This document shows, piece after piece, positions 6,725 through 13,549 of a DNA stretch of 22,577 nucleotides; within the stretch, counting starts at the first letter, position 1; every line of letters starts with the position of its first letter. This DNA comes from Candidatus Tayloriibacteriota bacterium. GTDB lineage: Bacteria > Patescibacteriota > Minisyncoccia > Phycocordibacterales > PALSA-1337. Location of the stretch: assembly GCA_023269245.1 (NCBI GenBank), contig JAHFMB010000005.1:5869-28445 (forward strand), read 5' to 3'. The notes beneath the pieces are model-generated. The model saw nothing but the letters and a program-made list of their open reading frames with translations. It ran no database searches and was not told where the DNA came from. The position numbers and the translations under genes were made by a program.

Positions 6725-7709
6725 CTACCTCATTCCCCTTCACTTGCTTGAGAATAAGAGGTCTCTTATATACACCTAAGCTATCAAATAAGCCTGATGA
6801 GTCAAGCTTCTTTTTAATGCACAAGGAGTCGCCTCCACATTCTTTCAACGTCGTCGCGGCAATATGCGCAGCCTGTTTTGATAGTTCATACACTGCACCT
6901 TGCGTACCTCCAAGATCTCCTGTGAAAGAATAGAATACGTCTGGAACCAACGTTCGTACAGCTGGCAATTCAGTGACGTACGTACCAAACATAGGTACGG
7001 TTACACCGAGCTGGCGCAACTTGATGACACCACTACCAAAGAAGAATGCCGCGTCCGGAGAATAGATAGCATCCGGTTTTTCAATTTTAATTTTTGCCAA
7101 TTCAGGCGCCACATCGACTGTAGCGTCTACAAATGCATGATCAGTAATCTCGCCCTTAAATGCGGCCTTAAACACTTTCACATGTGTCTCAGAAAATGCA
7201 TTCTTATAGCTTACGAGTGCAACTTTCTTGTATCCACGTTTAGTCATCTCCTGCGCAATAAATGTTGATTCATTTTCAAGCGAATACTGAACATTAAAGA
7301 AATTACCGCCACTCTGTGTATACAGGTCGCTCGATGCGGCTGAAGGTACTAGAACAACCGCACCAGTCTCTTTGATACGTGGAATGACGGCCTCCTGTGG
7401 AGAACCGCAGGCTGGACCTATGATGACATTAATCTTTTCAAATTGAACCAGCTTGTTAAATGCCGAAACTGCGTCCTTTGGCTCACATTTGTCATCTTCA
7501 AACACAAACTGAACATCTGGCGTGGAAGATGCTTCAGCCAAAACTCCCTTGCGAATTTCCTCACCATAATCGGCAAATGGACCAGAAAGTACAGCGATAA
7601 CACCAACACGAAGATTTTTAGCGGTCGGCTTTTCACCCTTAGTCGCGATAATCCACGCAATAAGTGCGACAATAATAACTGTAATTATTATTTTTGTCGT
7701 CTTATTCAT
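6711..7709 (-). CDS. LivK-like substrate-binding protein (receptor 3), short form
   Basis: 332 aa, about 40 shorter than its neighbours. The loss is in the second lobe: the usual segment 'F..Y..RYG..P....A..YD' before the last helices is missing, and the chain runs directly from SFTGDLGGTQGAVYELS into AAHIAATTLKECGGDSLC. The anchor (residues about 7-22) is almost the same as in receptor 1 (MNKTTKI). The first lobe keeps the LivJ-type Cys pair: Cys75 in FEDDKCEPKDA and Cys101 in IIGPACGSPQEA. A second pair (ECGGDSLC) lies near the C-terminus. Ligand loop LVPSAASSDLY. It starts 5 bp after the stop of receptor 4, with a TAAAAT ending 7 nt before the ATG. The deletion probably alters the ligand-site rim or the permease-docking face. 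Confidence 0.9.
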   Translation of the reverse strand: MNKTTKIIITVIIVALIAWIIATKGEKPTAKNLRVGVIAVLSGPFADYGEEIRKGVLAEASSTPDVQFVFEDDKCEPKDAVSAFNKLVQFEKINVIIGPACGSPQEAVIPRIKETGAVVLVPSAASSDLYTQSGGNFFNVQYSLENESTFIAQEMTKRGYKKVALVSYKNAFSETHVKVFKAAFKGEITDHAFVDATVDVAPELAKIKIEKPDAIYSPDAAFFFGSGVIKLRQLGVTVPMFGTYVTELPAVRTLVPDVFYSFTGDLGGTQGAVYELSKQAAHIAATTLKECGGDSLCIKKKLDSSGLFDSLGVYKRPLILKQVKGNEVVEVR

Positions 7710-7714
7710 ACCCT

Positions 7715-8833
7715 TTATTTTACATCAACCAACTTCCCTCCCTTGATCTGCTTCAAGGTAAACTCACGTTGTGTATCTCCATTTGCGTCCATGGTAATCA
7801 CCCCACTAATGCCTTGATATCCTGAGGTTTTATACAGTTCGGCCTTTATACATTCCGGGCTATCGCTACCACATGCTTCAATCGCATTCAAAAGAACATT
7901 ATATCCGTCATATGCAAGAGCTGGATAAATCTCTGTAGAAGGAGTTGTCTTGTATGTATCGGCATACCTTGTAAGCAGTGAAATCAATTTTGGTGAATTG
8001 CTGTCATACTTGTACACCGACGCGTACATGCCATCCGCCAATGGATTTGTCACAACCTGTTTGACGCCCATATATTCGTTTCCGATAACCGGCGCATTGA
8101 TTTTCAAGTCGCGCATCTGTTTGATCGCATTGTTCATGGTGACCGTCGAATTCAACACCAAAAGGATTGCGTCCGGTTTGACCTGCCCAAGCTTCAACAG
8201 CTGAGTCTTCATGTCGGTATCAGTCGGCACCACACTTTCGGTAGCCGCGACACTGTTGCCCACAACCAAACTGAATTCCTTTATAAATGCGTCCTTCCAG
8301 CCAACCGTGTAATCAGCCGTCTCAAAAAGCACCGCAACTTTTTTATAGTTGAACGAACCCAACAAACGAGAAGCTGCTTGAGCGGTCACGATCGACGACG
8401 CAGATGTCCTGAAAATATAATCGCCCGCATCGGTTATTTTCGGCGAGGTGGAAACTGGCGTCAAAAGAATGACTTTATTCTGCTCTGCAATCGGGGCTGC
8501 CGCGAGCGTCGAGCCGCTGCAAACACCGGATACAAGGACTTTGACTTTATCGATGCTGACCAGCTTGTTTGCCGCAGCCGCCGCTTTTTTTGGATCACAC
8601 GCGTCATCCTCATAGATAACTTTGACTTTCTTGTTGCCGACCATAGCACGGTCAGCCGAAGCCAGTTTGAATCCGTTGGCAATATCAGCTCCAGTATCAC
8701 CAGCAACAGGCCCGGTGAATGGTCCAAAATAGCCGATCTTGATAGTGTCGGTAGATGATGAACTGGTGCGTCCAAAAACAGCAATCAACACAATAATGAC
8801 GATAATGAGTATTACGATAATAATCTTCTTCAT
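7715..8833 (-). CDS. LivK-like substrate-binding protein (receptor 4), closest to classical LivJ
   Basis: 372 aa. Anchor MKKIIIVILIIVIIVLIAVF, then a Ser/Thr linker, then the binding fold from IKIGYFGPFTGPVAG. The stretch YEDDACDPKKAAAAANKL, with Cys79 and Cys105 (SGVCSGST), corresponds to the disulfide loop of E. coli LivJ (Cys53-Cys78), with the ligand serine in the SGST turn. The second ligand loop is LLTPVSTSPKITDAGDYIFR. The second lobe has YPALAYDGYNVLLNAIEACG and a local Cys pair 321/328 (CGSDSPEC), then YQGISGVITMDANGD. Of all the receptors this one looks most like an amino-acid binder. It lies 19 bp after receptor 5 and 5 bp before receptor 3, within the run. Confidence 0.93.
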   Translation of the reverse strand: MKKIIIVILIIVIIVLIAVFGRTSSSSTDTIKIGYFGPFTGPVAGDTGADIANGFKLASADRAMVGNKKVKVIYEDDACDPKKAAAAANKLVSIDKVKVLVSGVCSGSTLAAAPIAEQNKVILLTPVSTSPKITDAGDYIFRTSASSIVTAQAASRLLGSFNYKKVAVLFETADYTVGWKDAFIKEFSLVVGNSVAATESVVPTDTDMKTQLLKLGQVKPDAILLVLNSTVTMNNAIKQMRDLKINAPVIGNEYMGVKQVVTNPLADGMYASVYKYDSNSPKLISLLTRYADTYKTTPSTEIYPALAYDGYNVLLNAIEACGSDSPECIKAELYKTSGYQGISGVITMDANGDTQREFTLKQIKGGKLVDVK

Positions 8834-8852
8834 GAAATTGGTATAAAAACTA

Positions 8853-9974
8853 TTAATACAACACCTGCTTTTTCGACTTTATAATCTTCGCCACATACGT
8901 ACGCACACCATCATGCTTTTCGTTGATGGTAATTCTTCCTGACGCACCTTCGTAATCCTTAAGGCCTGCAAGATATCCCTTTATGTTATCGGGATTATTA
9001 CCATATTCCCTGATAGCATCAGCAATAATGTAAACGCCGTCATATGATTCGGCGGTAAAAATACCGAACGGAGGTACATACCCAAAGGCGTCCACGAAGC
9101 TGTTGTGGAATTTCTTACTCTTGGGATTATTGACTGGATCATAGTTCGGCCCGGCAAAAATCATGCCTTCGTAGATCCAAGGGAACGAGTCAATCTGTGG
9201 TTGACTGATGATGATGTCGTTGCCGAAAAGTTGTGTGTGGATGCCCAAGTCACTGAGCTGTTTCATAAGATTGAGTCCGGCATCAGGGCGCTGTGGACTG
9301 AGCAACAGTCCATCGATGCCTGCCGCCCGGACTTTTGCCAGAATCGTTTTGAAATCATTGCTATCCGGCGCAAATCCTTCGTAGACACTCACCTTGCCAC
9401 CGCGAGACTCAATCTCTGTTTTGAACTGCTCGGCAATCGGCCGCGCATAATCAGTCTGTTCGTAAATCACGCCAAAGTTCTTGCCCTTGAGCTTGTTGAC
9501 CGCAATCTCAGCAAGAATACCCGATTGGACAGTCGATACGGACGTTGTTCTGAAAATATATTCTCCTTTTGAAGACATGACCGGGCTCGAAGTAATGCCT
9601 GCGAGCATGATGACCTTATTTTTTTCTGCAATGGGCGCAATAGCGGCACTCTCAGGGGTACAGTGGCCACCAAGAATGATCTTGACTTTATCAATCGAAA
9701 TGAGTTTCGTGGCAGCGTTTGTCGCATCCTTGCTGTTGCACTTGCCGTCTTCGAAGATGATTTGAAGACGCTTGCCGTCTATGCCTCCGGCTTTGTTGAT
9801 CTCATCCATGGCCAGCTTGCCGGCCTCGTATGCACCGTATTTTTTGACTGATCCTGAAAGATCGGAAATGTATCCGACTTTGATTGTGCCCGAATCACCG
9901 CTCGAAGCGATAAATATAATGACCACAAGAATCGCCAGCACTATTACCGTCCAGAACTGAGCCCGTTTAGACAT
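8853..9974 (-). CDS. LivK-like substrate-binding protein (receptor 5), membrane-anchored
   Basis: 373 aa. Anchor at residues about 7-23 with no lipobox. The fold begins IKVGYISDLSGSVKKYGAYEAG and has the classical EINKAGGIDGKRLQIIFEDGKC. Cys79 and Cys105 (LGGHCTPESA) match the LivJ disulfide and sit at exactly the same residue numbers as in receptor 4. Ligand loop MLAGITSSPVMSSKGEYIFRTT; hinge and second lobe SYDGVYIIADAIREYG and YEGASGRITINEKHDG. No late Cys pair. It is preceded by an 84-bp gap, larger than most in the run, so a local promoter is possible although none is clear. Substrate probably an amino acid or related small solute, by family only. Confidence 0.92.
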   Translation of the reverse strand: MSKRAQFWTVIVLAILVVIIFIASSGDSGTIKVGYISDLSGSVKKYGAYEAGKLAMDEINKAGGIDGKRLQIIFEDGKCNSKDATNAATKLISIDKVKIILGGHCTPESAAIAPIAEKNKVIMLAGITSSPVMSSKGEYIFRTTSVSTVQSGILAEIAVNKLKGKNFGVIYEQTDYARPIAEQFKTEIESRGGKVSVYEGFAPDSNDFKTILAKVRAAGIDGLLLSPQRPDAGLNLMKQLSDLGIHTQLFGNDIIISQPQIDSFPWIYEGMIFAGPNYDPVNNPKSKKFHNSFVDAFGYVPPFGIFTAESYDGVYIIADAIREYGNNPDNIKGYLAGLKDYEGASGRITINEKHDGVRTYVAKIIKSKKQVLY

Positions 9975-10058
9975 GATAGTAAGATATAAGGGTGGTATTT
10001 AAACTACACCCACATTGTACTCCTTTTGGGTAAAAAGAAAATGGCTTGTACATTGAGG

Positions 10059-11135
10059 TTACTTCACCTGTACCGGCTTGCCGTCTTTGATTTCCCAGAT
10101 ACCGATAGGTGCGCGGAACGAGGATGTACCTCGGGTCTTGGTCAGATTGCCCGCTTTCCCAGGATAGCTGGTTGTGTTCAGGAGATAGCCGAGAACATCT
10201 CCGGATTCAAATCCGTTAACCAGCATAGTAAAGGAGTCAAATGCATATGGGGCCACGCGGACATTGAAGCGGATATCGGGAAATTTTTTTGAAAACTCGT
10301 CGGCGAATGACGGGCTTGCAAGCGATGCATCGCTGTACCATTTGCCGTTGAAAAGCGACGGGTCGGCGCCGATAGAAAACGTAGCAATGCCTGCGACATT
10401 CGTCACGCCCAGTGTCTTGAGTTCTTGCCCGATAATGTCTATTTGCGGCGGAAAGAAACCAATCAGAAACAGGTCTGGTTGTACCAACCGCGCCTTGGCA
10501 ATGCTGGTCTTGAAATCTTTTATTGATGGATCAATGCGCTCATCATACGCGATGGTAATGCCACTGGATGTCGCCTGATCGCGAAGAGCCTGAAGTAGGA
10601 GATTGAAGCCCGGCTGATTTTGCCCGAGAACCGCAACAGACTTCACGCCGCGGCTTTTCGCTTCTGCGAGCCAGGCAGCAGTCTCATCATCAGCCATCAA
10701 AATATTCGTAAAGTTATAGGTGGCATCGGCTACGCGAGCGTCGCTGCAGAGGCAGATTTGAGGAATTTTAGCATTGGCGGCAATCGGTTTGACCGCATTG
10801 CCGGTACCGGAGGTGACAGTAAGAATGGCTTGCACCTTCTCAACATTGACCAGCTTCTGTGCAGCACTGGCGGCCTGCGCCGGATTGGTCCCGTCATCTT
10901 CAAAAACAAGCTGATATGTGTTGCGTGTTTTGCCTATGAGGTCAAGCGCCAATTGGGCGCCTTTCGCGAGGTTGGTGCCATATACCGCAGCACCGCCGGT
11001 CATCGGACCGATAACTCCGATCTTGATGGTTTGCGGCGCGAGAAGGCTTGCCTTGTACTCGGATGTCGTACGGCCAGCCATGACAGCAAGAATAATGAGG
11101 ATGACAATGATGGCTCCTATGATGATTTTTTTCAT
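10059..11135 (-). CDS. LivK-like substrate-binding protein (receptor 6), membrane-anchored
   Basis: 358 aa. Anchor MKKIIIGAIIVILIILAVMAG, then the fold from IKIGVIGPMTGGAAVYGTNLAKG. The first-lobe disulfide is lost: FEDDGTNPAQAAS has Thr at the Cys site and the loop reads LTVTSGTGNAVKPIA. The second ligand loop (ICLCSDARVADATYNFTNIL) differs strongly from the STSP/SPxx type of receptors 4 and 5, so the ligand should differ. The C-terminus ends with APIGIWEIKDGKPVQVK. First gene of the six-gene run: a 160-bp upstream gap holds a promoter (TTGAAT-N16-TATCAT) and the palindrome at 11233-11249 shared with the TrmB-type regulator promoter. It is therefore the likeliest regulated entry point of this run. 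Confidence 0.92.
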   Translation of the reverse strand: MKKIIIGAIIVILIILAVMAGRTTSEYKASLLAPQTIKIGVIGPMTGGAAVYGTNLAKGAQLALDLIGKTRNTYQLVFEDDGTNPAQAASAAQKLVNVEKVQAILTVTSGTGNAVKPIAANAKIPQICLCSDARVADATYNFTNILMADDETAAWLAEAKSRGVKSVAVLGQNQPGFNLLLQALRDQATSSGITIAYDERIDPSIKDFKTSIAKARLVQPDLFLIGFFPPQIDIIGQELKTLGVTNVAGIATFSIGADPSLFNGKWYSDASLASPSFADEFSKKFPDIRFNVRVAPYAFDSFTMLVNGFESGDVLGYLLNTTSYPGKAGNLTKTRGTSSFRAPIGIWEIKDGKPVQVK

Positions 11136-11170
11136 GAATATGATGATAACACAGGATATTAGGTATTCAA
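11136..11170 (-). promoter_or_regulatory. Promoter of receptor 6 (head of the six-gene run)
   Basis: Minus strand: TTGAAT (11165-11170), 16-nt spacer, TATCAT (11143-11148), 7 nt, ATG at 11135. Near-leaderless layout. The 17-bp palindrome lies 63 bp further upstream. Confidence 0.4.
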
Positions 11171-11232
11171 CATCATGTTAGTATAACAAAATATGACCCA
11201 AGGGAACACGACCGCATCTCCTCAAACAAAAG

Positions 11233-11249
11233 TGACTAAATTTTAGTCA
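11233..11249. promoter_or_regulatory. Perfect 17-bp palindrome, candidate operator of the TrmB-type regulator
   Basis: TGACTAAA-T-TTTAGTCA has perfect 8-bp arms and reads TGACTAAAATTTAGTCA on the minus strand. It matches 15 of 17 positions of the site in the regulator's own promoter (13510-13526). It lies about 98 bp upstream of the receptor 6 start. Because A and T runs flank it, it could instead be a weak AT-rich bidirectional terminator behind the double receptor, whose stop is 47 bp away. Confidence 0.45.
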
Positions 11250-11295
11250 TTTTTTCGAAAGAGAAACAGCCCCTCGTCCTTCAACCTCGAAATTA

Positions 11296-12519
11296 CTACT
11301 CCTCCAGCCTCACAAAGGTTCCGCCTTTAAAAATCTGCGTGTCTGTATACGCGGCTCTCGTCCCCGTCATATCAAATGAAACAGAGCCTGAGTACCCTGA
11401 ATAGGTGAAATGATCGTTGAGTGTGTCCACCCAAGAGTCTTTCCCTCCTGCACTGATAAGCCTCCCAATTATCTGGATTGCATCATACCCAAAATCACTG
11501 CCGAACTGCGGATCAGACGAATATGCCGACTTGTATGCTTTGACGAATTCCGGAGTTTTGGTTTCTGACATAACTGTAGCAACACATCCTTCGAAAGTAT
11601 CTGCGCCCACTGCCGAAATGTACTGACTAACTGTAAGCGCAAGATTGGCATCACACAGCAGATGTGGTTTTGATGCGGGATATTTTTTCATCTCATTGAG
11701 TATCTTTACTCCCGTTTCAAGAGGTACAAATATGGCATAGGCCTCATTGCCTGATGCTGCCACCTGGGAAACCTCAGTACGAATGTCGGAATTCCCTTGC
11801 ACGGAGACGAGGTCAACTTTGAGGCTTGACGGAGCGGCCGCTTTGAATAAATCACTGTTTGTTTTGAAAAGATTATTATCGCTGGCATATATGATACTGA
11901 TACTCTTGTAGTGCTTTGCGGCCTCAGTTGCCAGTGAGGTAAATAAACCAGCTCCCTGCGGCATCAGCTCGAAGACGCGATCTGTGTTGTGGGATAATTC
12001 ATCGCCAAGAATGAACATAAGCTGACCTGCCTTGTTTACTTCAGGCTTGGTAATTTCAACCGTTGGTGAACTAATCGAGACAATAATATCTGCATGATCC
12101 AGTGAAGTCAGTTTTTGGTACGCAGAAAGGGCATCCTTGGTTGTATATTTATCATCCTCAAAAATAAGTTTGATAGACTTCTGTTCCCCAGCCGGCAATG
12201 CTTTCAAGCTCATTTCCATGCCATTTTTTACTGTTTCGCCAATAACGCTATATTGGCCAGTGAGTGGCAGAATGACACCGACAGTGACCTGTTGATTCTT
12301 TACTGCAGACTTCTCGAGTGTGGTGAATTTTCCATTACGAAAGATGTGTCGTTCCGAAACTGCAAATCGCGTTCCTGTCTCATCAAATCCCACATGCCCT
12401 GACGCACCATCGAATGATGACTTCGAGATCGAATCAACCCACTTATTTTTAGACACATCAAGCAAGTTCCTGACGATGGTAATAGAGTCATACCCCCAAT
12501 CAGCCCCAATCAGCCCCAA
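11296..12519 (-). CDS. C-terminal piece of a frameshifted double substrate-binding protein (second receptor domain)
   Basis: 407 codons from a TTG at 12519. Residues 1-67 are not a start but the missing end of the upstream receptor domain (GADWGYDSITIVRNLLD ... SGHVGFDETGTRF). A short linker (LEKSAVKNQQ) leads into a complete second binding domain beginning VTVGVILPLTGQYSVIGETV, with FEDDKYTTKDALSA, SISSPTVEI and a C-terminus FKGGTFVRLEE. No signal or anchor precedes this domain, so alone it would stay in the cytoplasm. The second domain resembles the first closely (FEGCVATVMSETKTPEF against FEGCISTNLPNTMTDSF), pointing to an old duplication and fusion. Expression needs frame restoration or TTG reinitiation; otherwise this is half of a pseudogene. 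Confidence 0.8.
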   Translation of the reverse strand: MGLIGADWGYDSITIVRNLLDVSKNKWVDSISKSSFDGASGHVGFDETGTRFAVSERHIFRNGKFTTLEKSAVKNQQVTVGVILPLTGQYSVIGETVKNGMEMSLKALPAGEQKSIKLIFEDDKYTTKDALSAYQKLTSLDHADIIVSISSPTVEITKPEVNKAGQLMFILGDELSHNTDRVFELMPQGAGLFTSLATEAAKHYKSISIIYASDNNLFKTNSDLFKAAAPSSLKVDLVSVQGNSDIRTEVSQVAASGNEAYAIFVPLETGVKILNEMKKYPASKPHLLCDANLALTVSQYISAVGADTFEGCVATVMSETKTPEFVKAYKSAYSSDPQFGSDFGYDAIQIIGRLISAGGKDSWVDTLNDHFTYSGYSGSVSFDMTGTRAAYTDTQIFKGGTFVRLEE

Positions 12520-12520
12520 T
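12494..12520. repeat. 10-bp tandem repeat causing the frameshift (phase-variation candidate)
   Basis: The plus strand has CAGCCCCAAT at 12501-12510 and again at 12511-12520, with a further partial copy (CCCCAAT) at 12494-12500. On the coding strand the unit is ATTGGGGCTG. With one copy removed the minus strand reads M-I-G-A-D-W-G-Y-D straight through. With the extra 10 bp the frame hits TGA at 12500-12502. Confidence 0.9.
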
Positions 12521-13393
12521 CATGGGTTCTGATGAACCGAATGTTGATTTATATTCAGATATAAATGAATCCGTCATGGTATTTGGTAGATTGGTTGATA
12601 TACAACCCTCAAAAACGCCCGGCCCTAATGCTTCAACATATTTGGCAAGATCAATTTCAATATTTGCATCACAAATAAGAGAAACCTTCTTGGTGCCTTT
12701 TTGGGCAACAAACTCCTTGAGAAACTTGATACCATCTGTCGAAGGTACGATAAGTGCAAATGCATCCGGGTTGTCCGCAAGCATTTTTGTTACATCCGAT
12801 CTAATGTATGAACCATTCCCGATCTTAACTTCACCAAGCGCTCCATTTTTGAGGCCTTTTTTGAAATAATTGACGTCAGTGGTATATAGGTCAGAAATAT
12901 TACTGTAGACAACAGTGATTTTTGGATATTTTTCAGACGCAAATACGCCAAGATCAGTGAATAACGGATAACTGAATGGGAGCATTTGGAATATTGAATC
13001 TTTTTCGTGCGCCTGTGATTCAAAAATCTGAATAACTGGTAAATGCGATTCATTCACCAGTGGCGTGATCGCCTCCAACGTAAGACTATCCAAATTGATC
13101 AGTATGTCGATGTGATTGATGTCAACAAGCTTATGGAACGCCGACAAACCAATTTTTGGATCAAATTTACTATCCTCAACAAAAAGCTTGATGCGGGGAT
13201 CCTTTTCCGCATTCATACGTACCGCATTCAAAAATGATTCTCCGAGAGTTCCATACTGTCCGCTCAGCGGTGCTATAACTCCGACGTTTATAGTATTTCC
13301 ACTTTTGTGCGCATAACCACGAACAATCGAAATCGCCACAAAAACAATAATTACTAGCAGGATTAGGCCCAACCATTTTTTTGATGTTTTCAT
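12500..13393 (-). CDS. N-terminal piece of a frameshifted double substrate-binding protein (anchor plus first receptor domain)
   Basis: 297 aa from the ATG at 13393 (MKTSKKWLGLILLVIIVFVAISIV); a further in-frame ATG 10 codons upstream lies beyond the promoter. It has an anchor at residues about 7-24, then the binding fold INVGVIAPLSGQYGTLGESF, EDSKFDPKIGLSAF and LVPSTDG-like second-lobe strands, and stops at SEPMIGADWG, about 70 residues short of a full domain. The missing end is encoded in the next frame. With one 10-bp repeat unit removed, 11296-13393 is 696 codons including the stop: anchor, receptor A, linker, receptor B. As it stands this piece lacks the last helices of its second lobe and is probably unstable or inactive. 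It faces the TrmB-type regulator across a 156-bp divergent promoter region. Confidence 0.85.
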   Translation of the reverse strand: MKTSKKWLGLILLVIIVFVAISIVRGYAHKSGNTINVGVIAPLSGQYGTLGESFLNAVRMNAEKDPRIKLFVEDSKFDPKIGLSAFHKLVDINHIDILINLDSLTLEAITPLVNESHLPVIQIFESQAHEKDSIFQMLPFSYPLFTDLGVFASEKYPKITVVYSNISDLYTTDVNYFKKGLKNGALGEVKIGNGSYIRSDVTKMLADNPDAFALIVPSTDGIKFLKEFVAQKGTKKVSLICDANIEIDLAKYVEALGPGVFEGCISTNLPNTMTDSFISEYKSTFGSSEPMIGADWG

Positions 13394-13427
13394 CCGCCCA
13401 GTATAGCGCCAGCAATAAAACAATCAA
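13394..13427 (-). promoter_or_regulatory. Promoter of the double receptor gene
   Basis: Minus strand: TTGATT (13422-13427), 16-nt spacer, TATACT (13400-13405), 6 nt, ATG at 13393. Leaderless layout again. CCGCCCA at 13394-13400 has its inverted copy TGGGCGG at 13441-13447, so the promoter lies between two arms of a 7-bp inverted repeat. Confidence 0.5.
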
Positions 13428-13468
13428 ATAAGTACGAATGTGGGCGGTTTTTTGAGGGTTTTTCGCTA

Positions 13469-13495
13469 AAATACCCCTAGTAGATAAGGGTATTT
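13469..13495. repeat. 8-bp inverted repeat in the divergent regulator/receptor region
   Basis: AAATACCC (13469-13476) and GGGTATTT (13488-13495) are separated by 11 bp, centred about 68 bp before the regulator ATG and 89 bp before the receptor ATG. It is a candidate operator or hairpin. No other copy was noticed in the window. Confidence 0.4.
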
Positions 13496-13508
13496 CAGAA
13501 AATAAAAA

Positions 13509-13542
13509 TTGACTAAAATTTGATCATATTTTAAGATAGAAT
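13509..13542 (+). promoter_or_regulatory. Promoter and candidate operator of the TrmB-type regulator
   Basis: TTGACT (13509-13514), 17-nt spacer, TAAGAT (13532-13537). An overlapping, better -10, TAGAAT (13537-13542), ends 7 nt before the ATG. The spacer holds TGACTAAAATTTGATCA (13510-13526), a near-palindrome equal at 15 of 17 positions to the perfect palindrome at 11233-11249. Binding there would block polymerase, suggesting autoregulation. Confidence 0.5.
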
Positions 13543-13549
13543 AACCCCT

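Noticed and set aside
9990-10011. GGGTG...CACCC inverted repeat between receptors 5 and 6
   Set aside because: Only 5-bp arms with a 12-nt loop and a weak T-stretch. It could be a poor terminator for receptor 6, but is not convincing.
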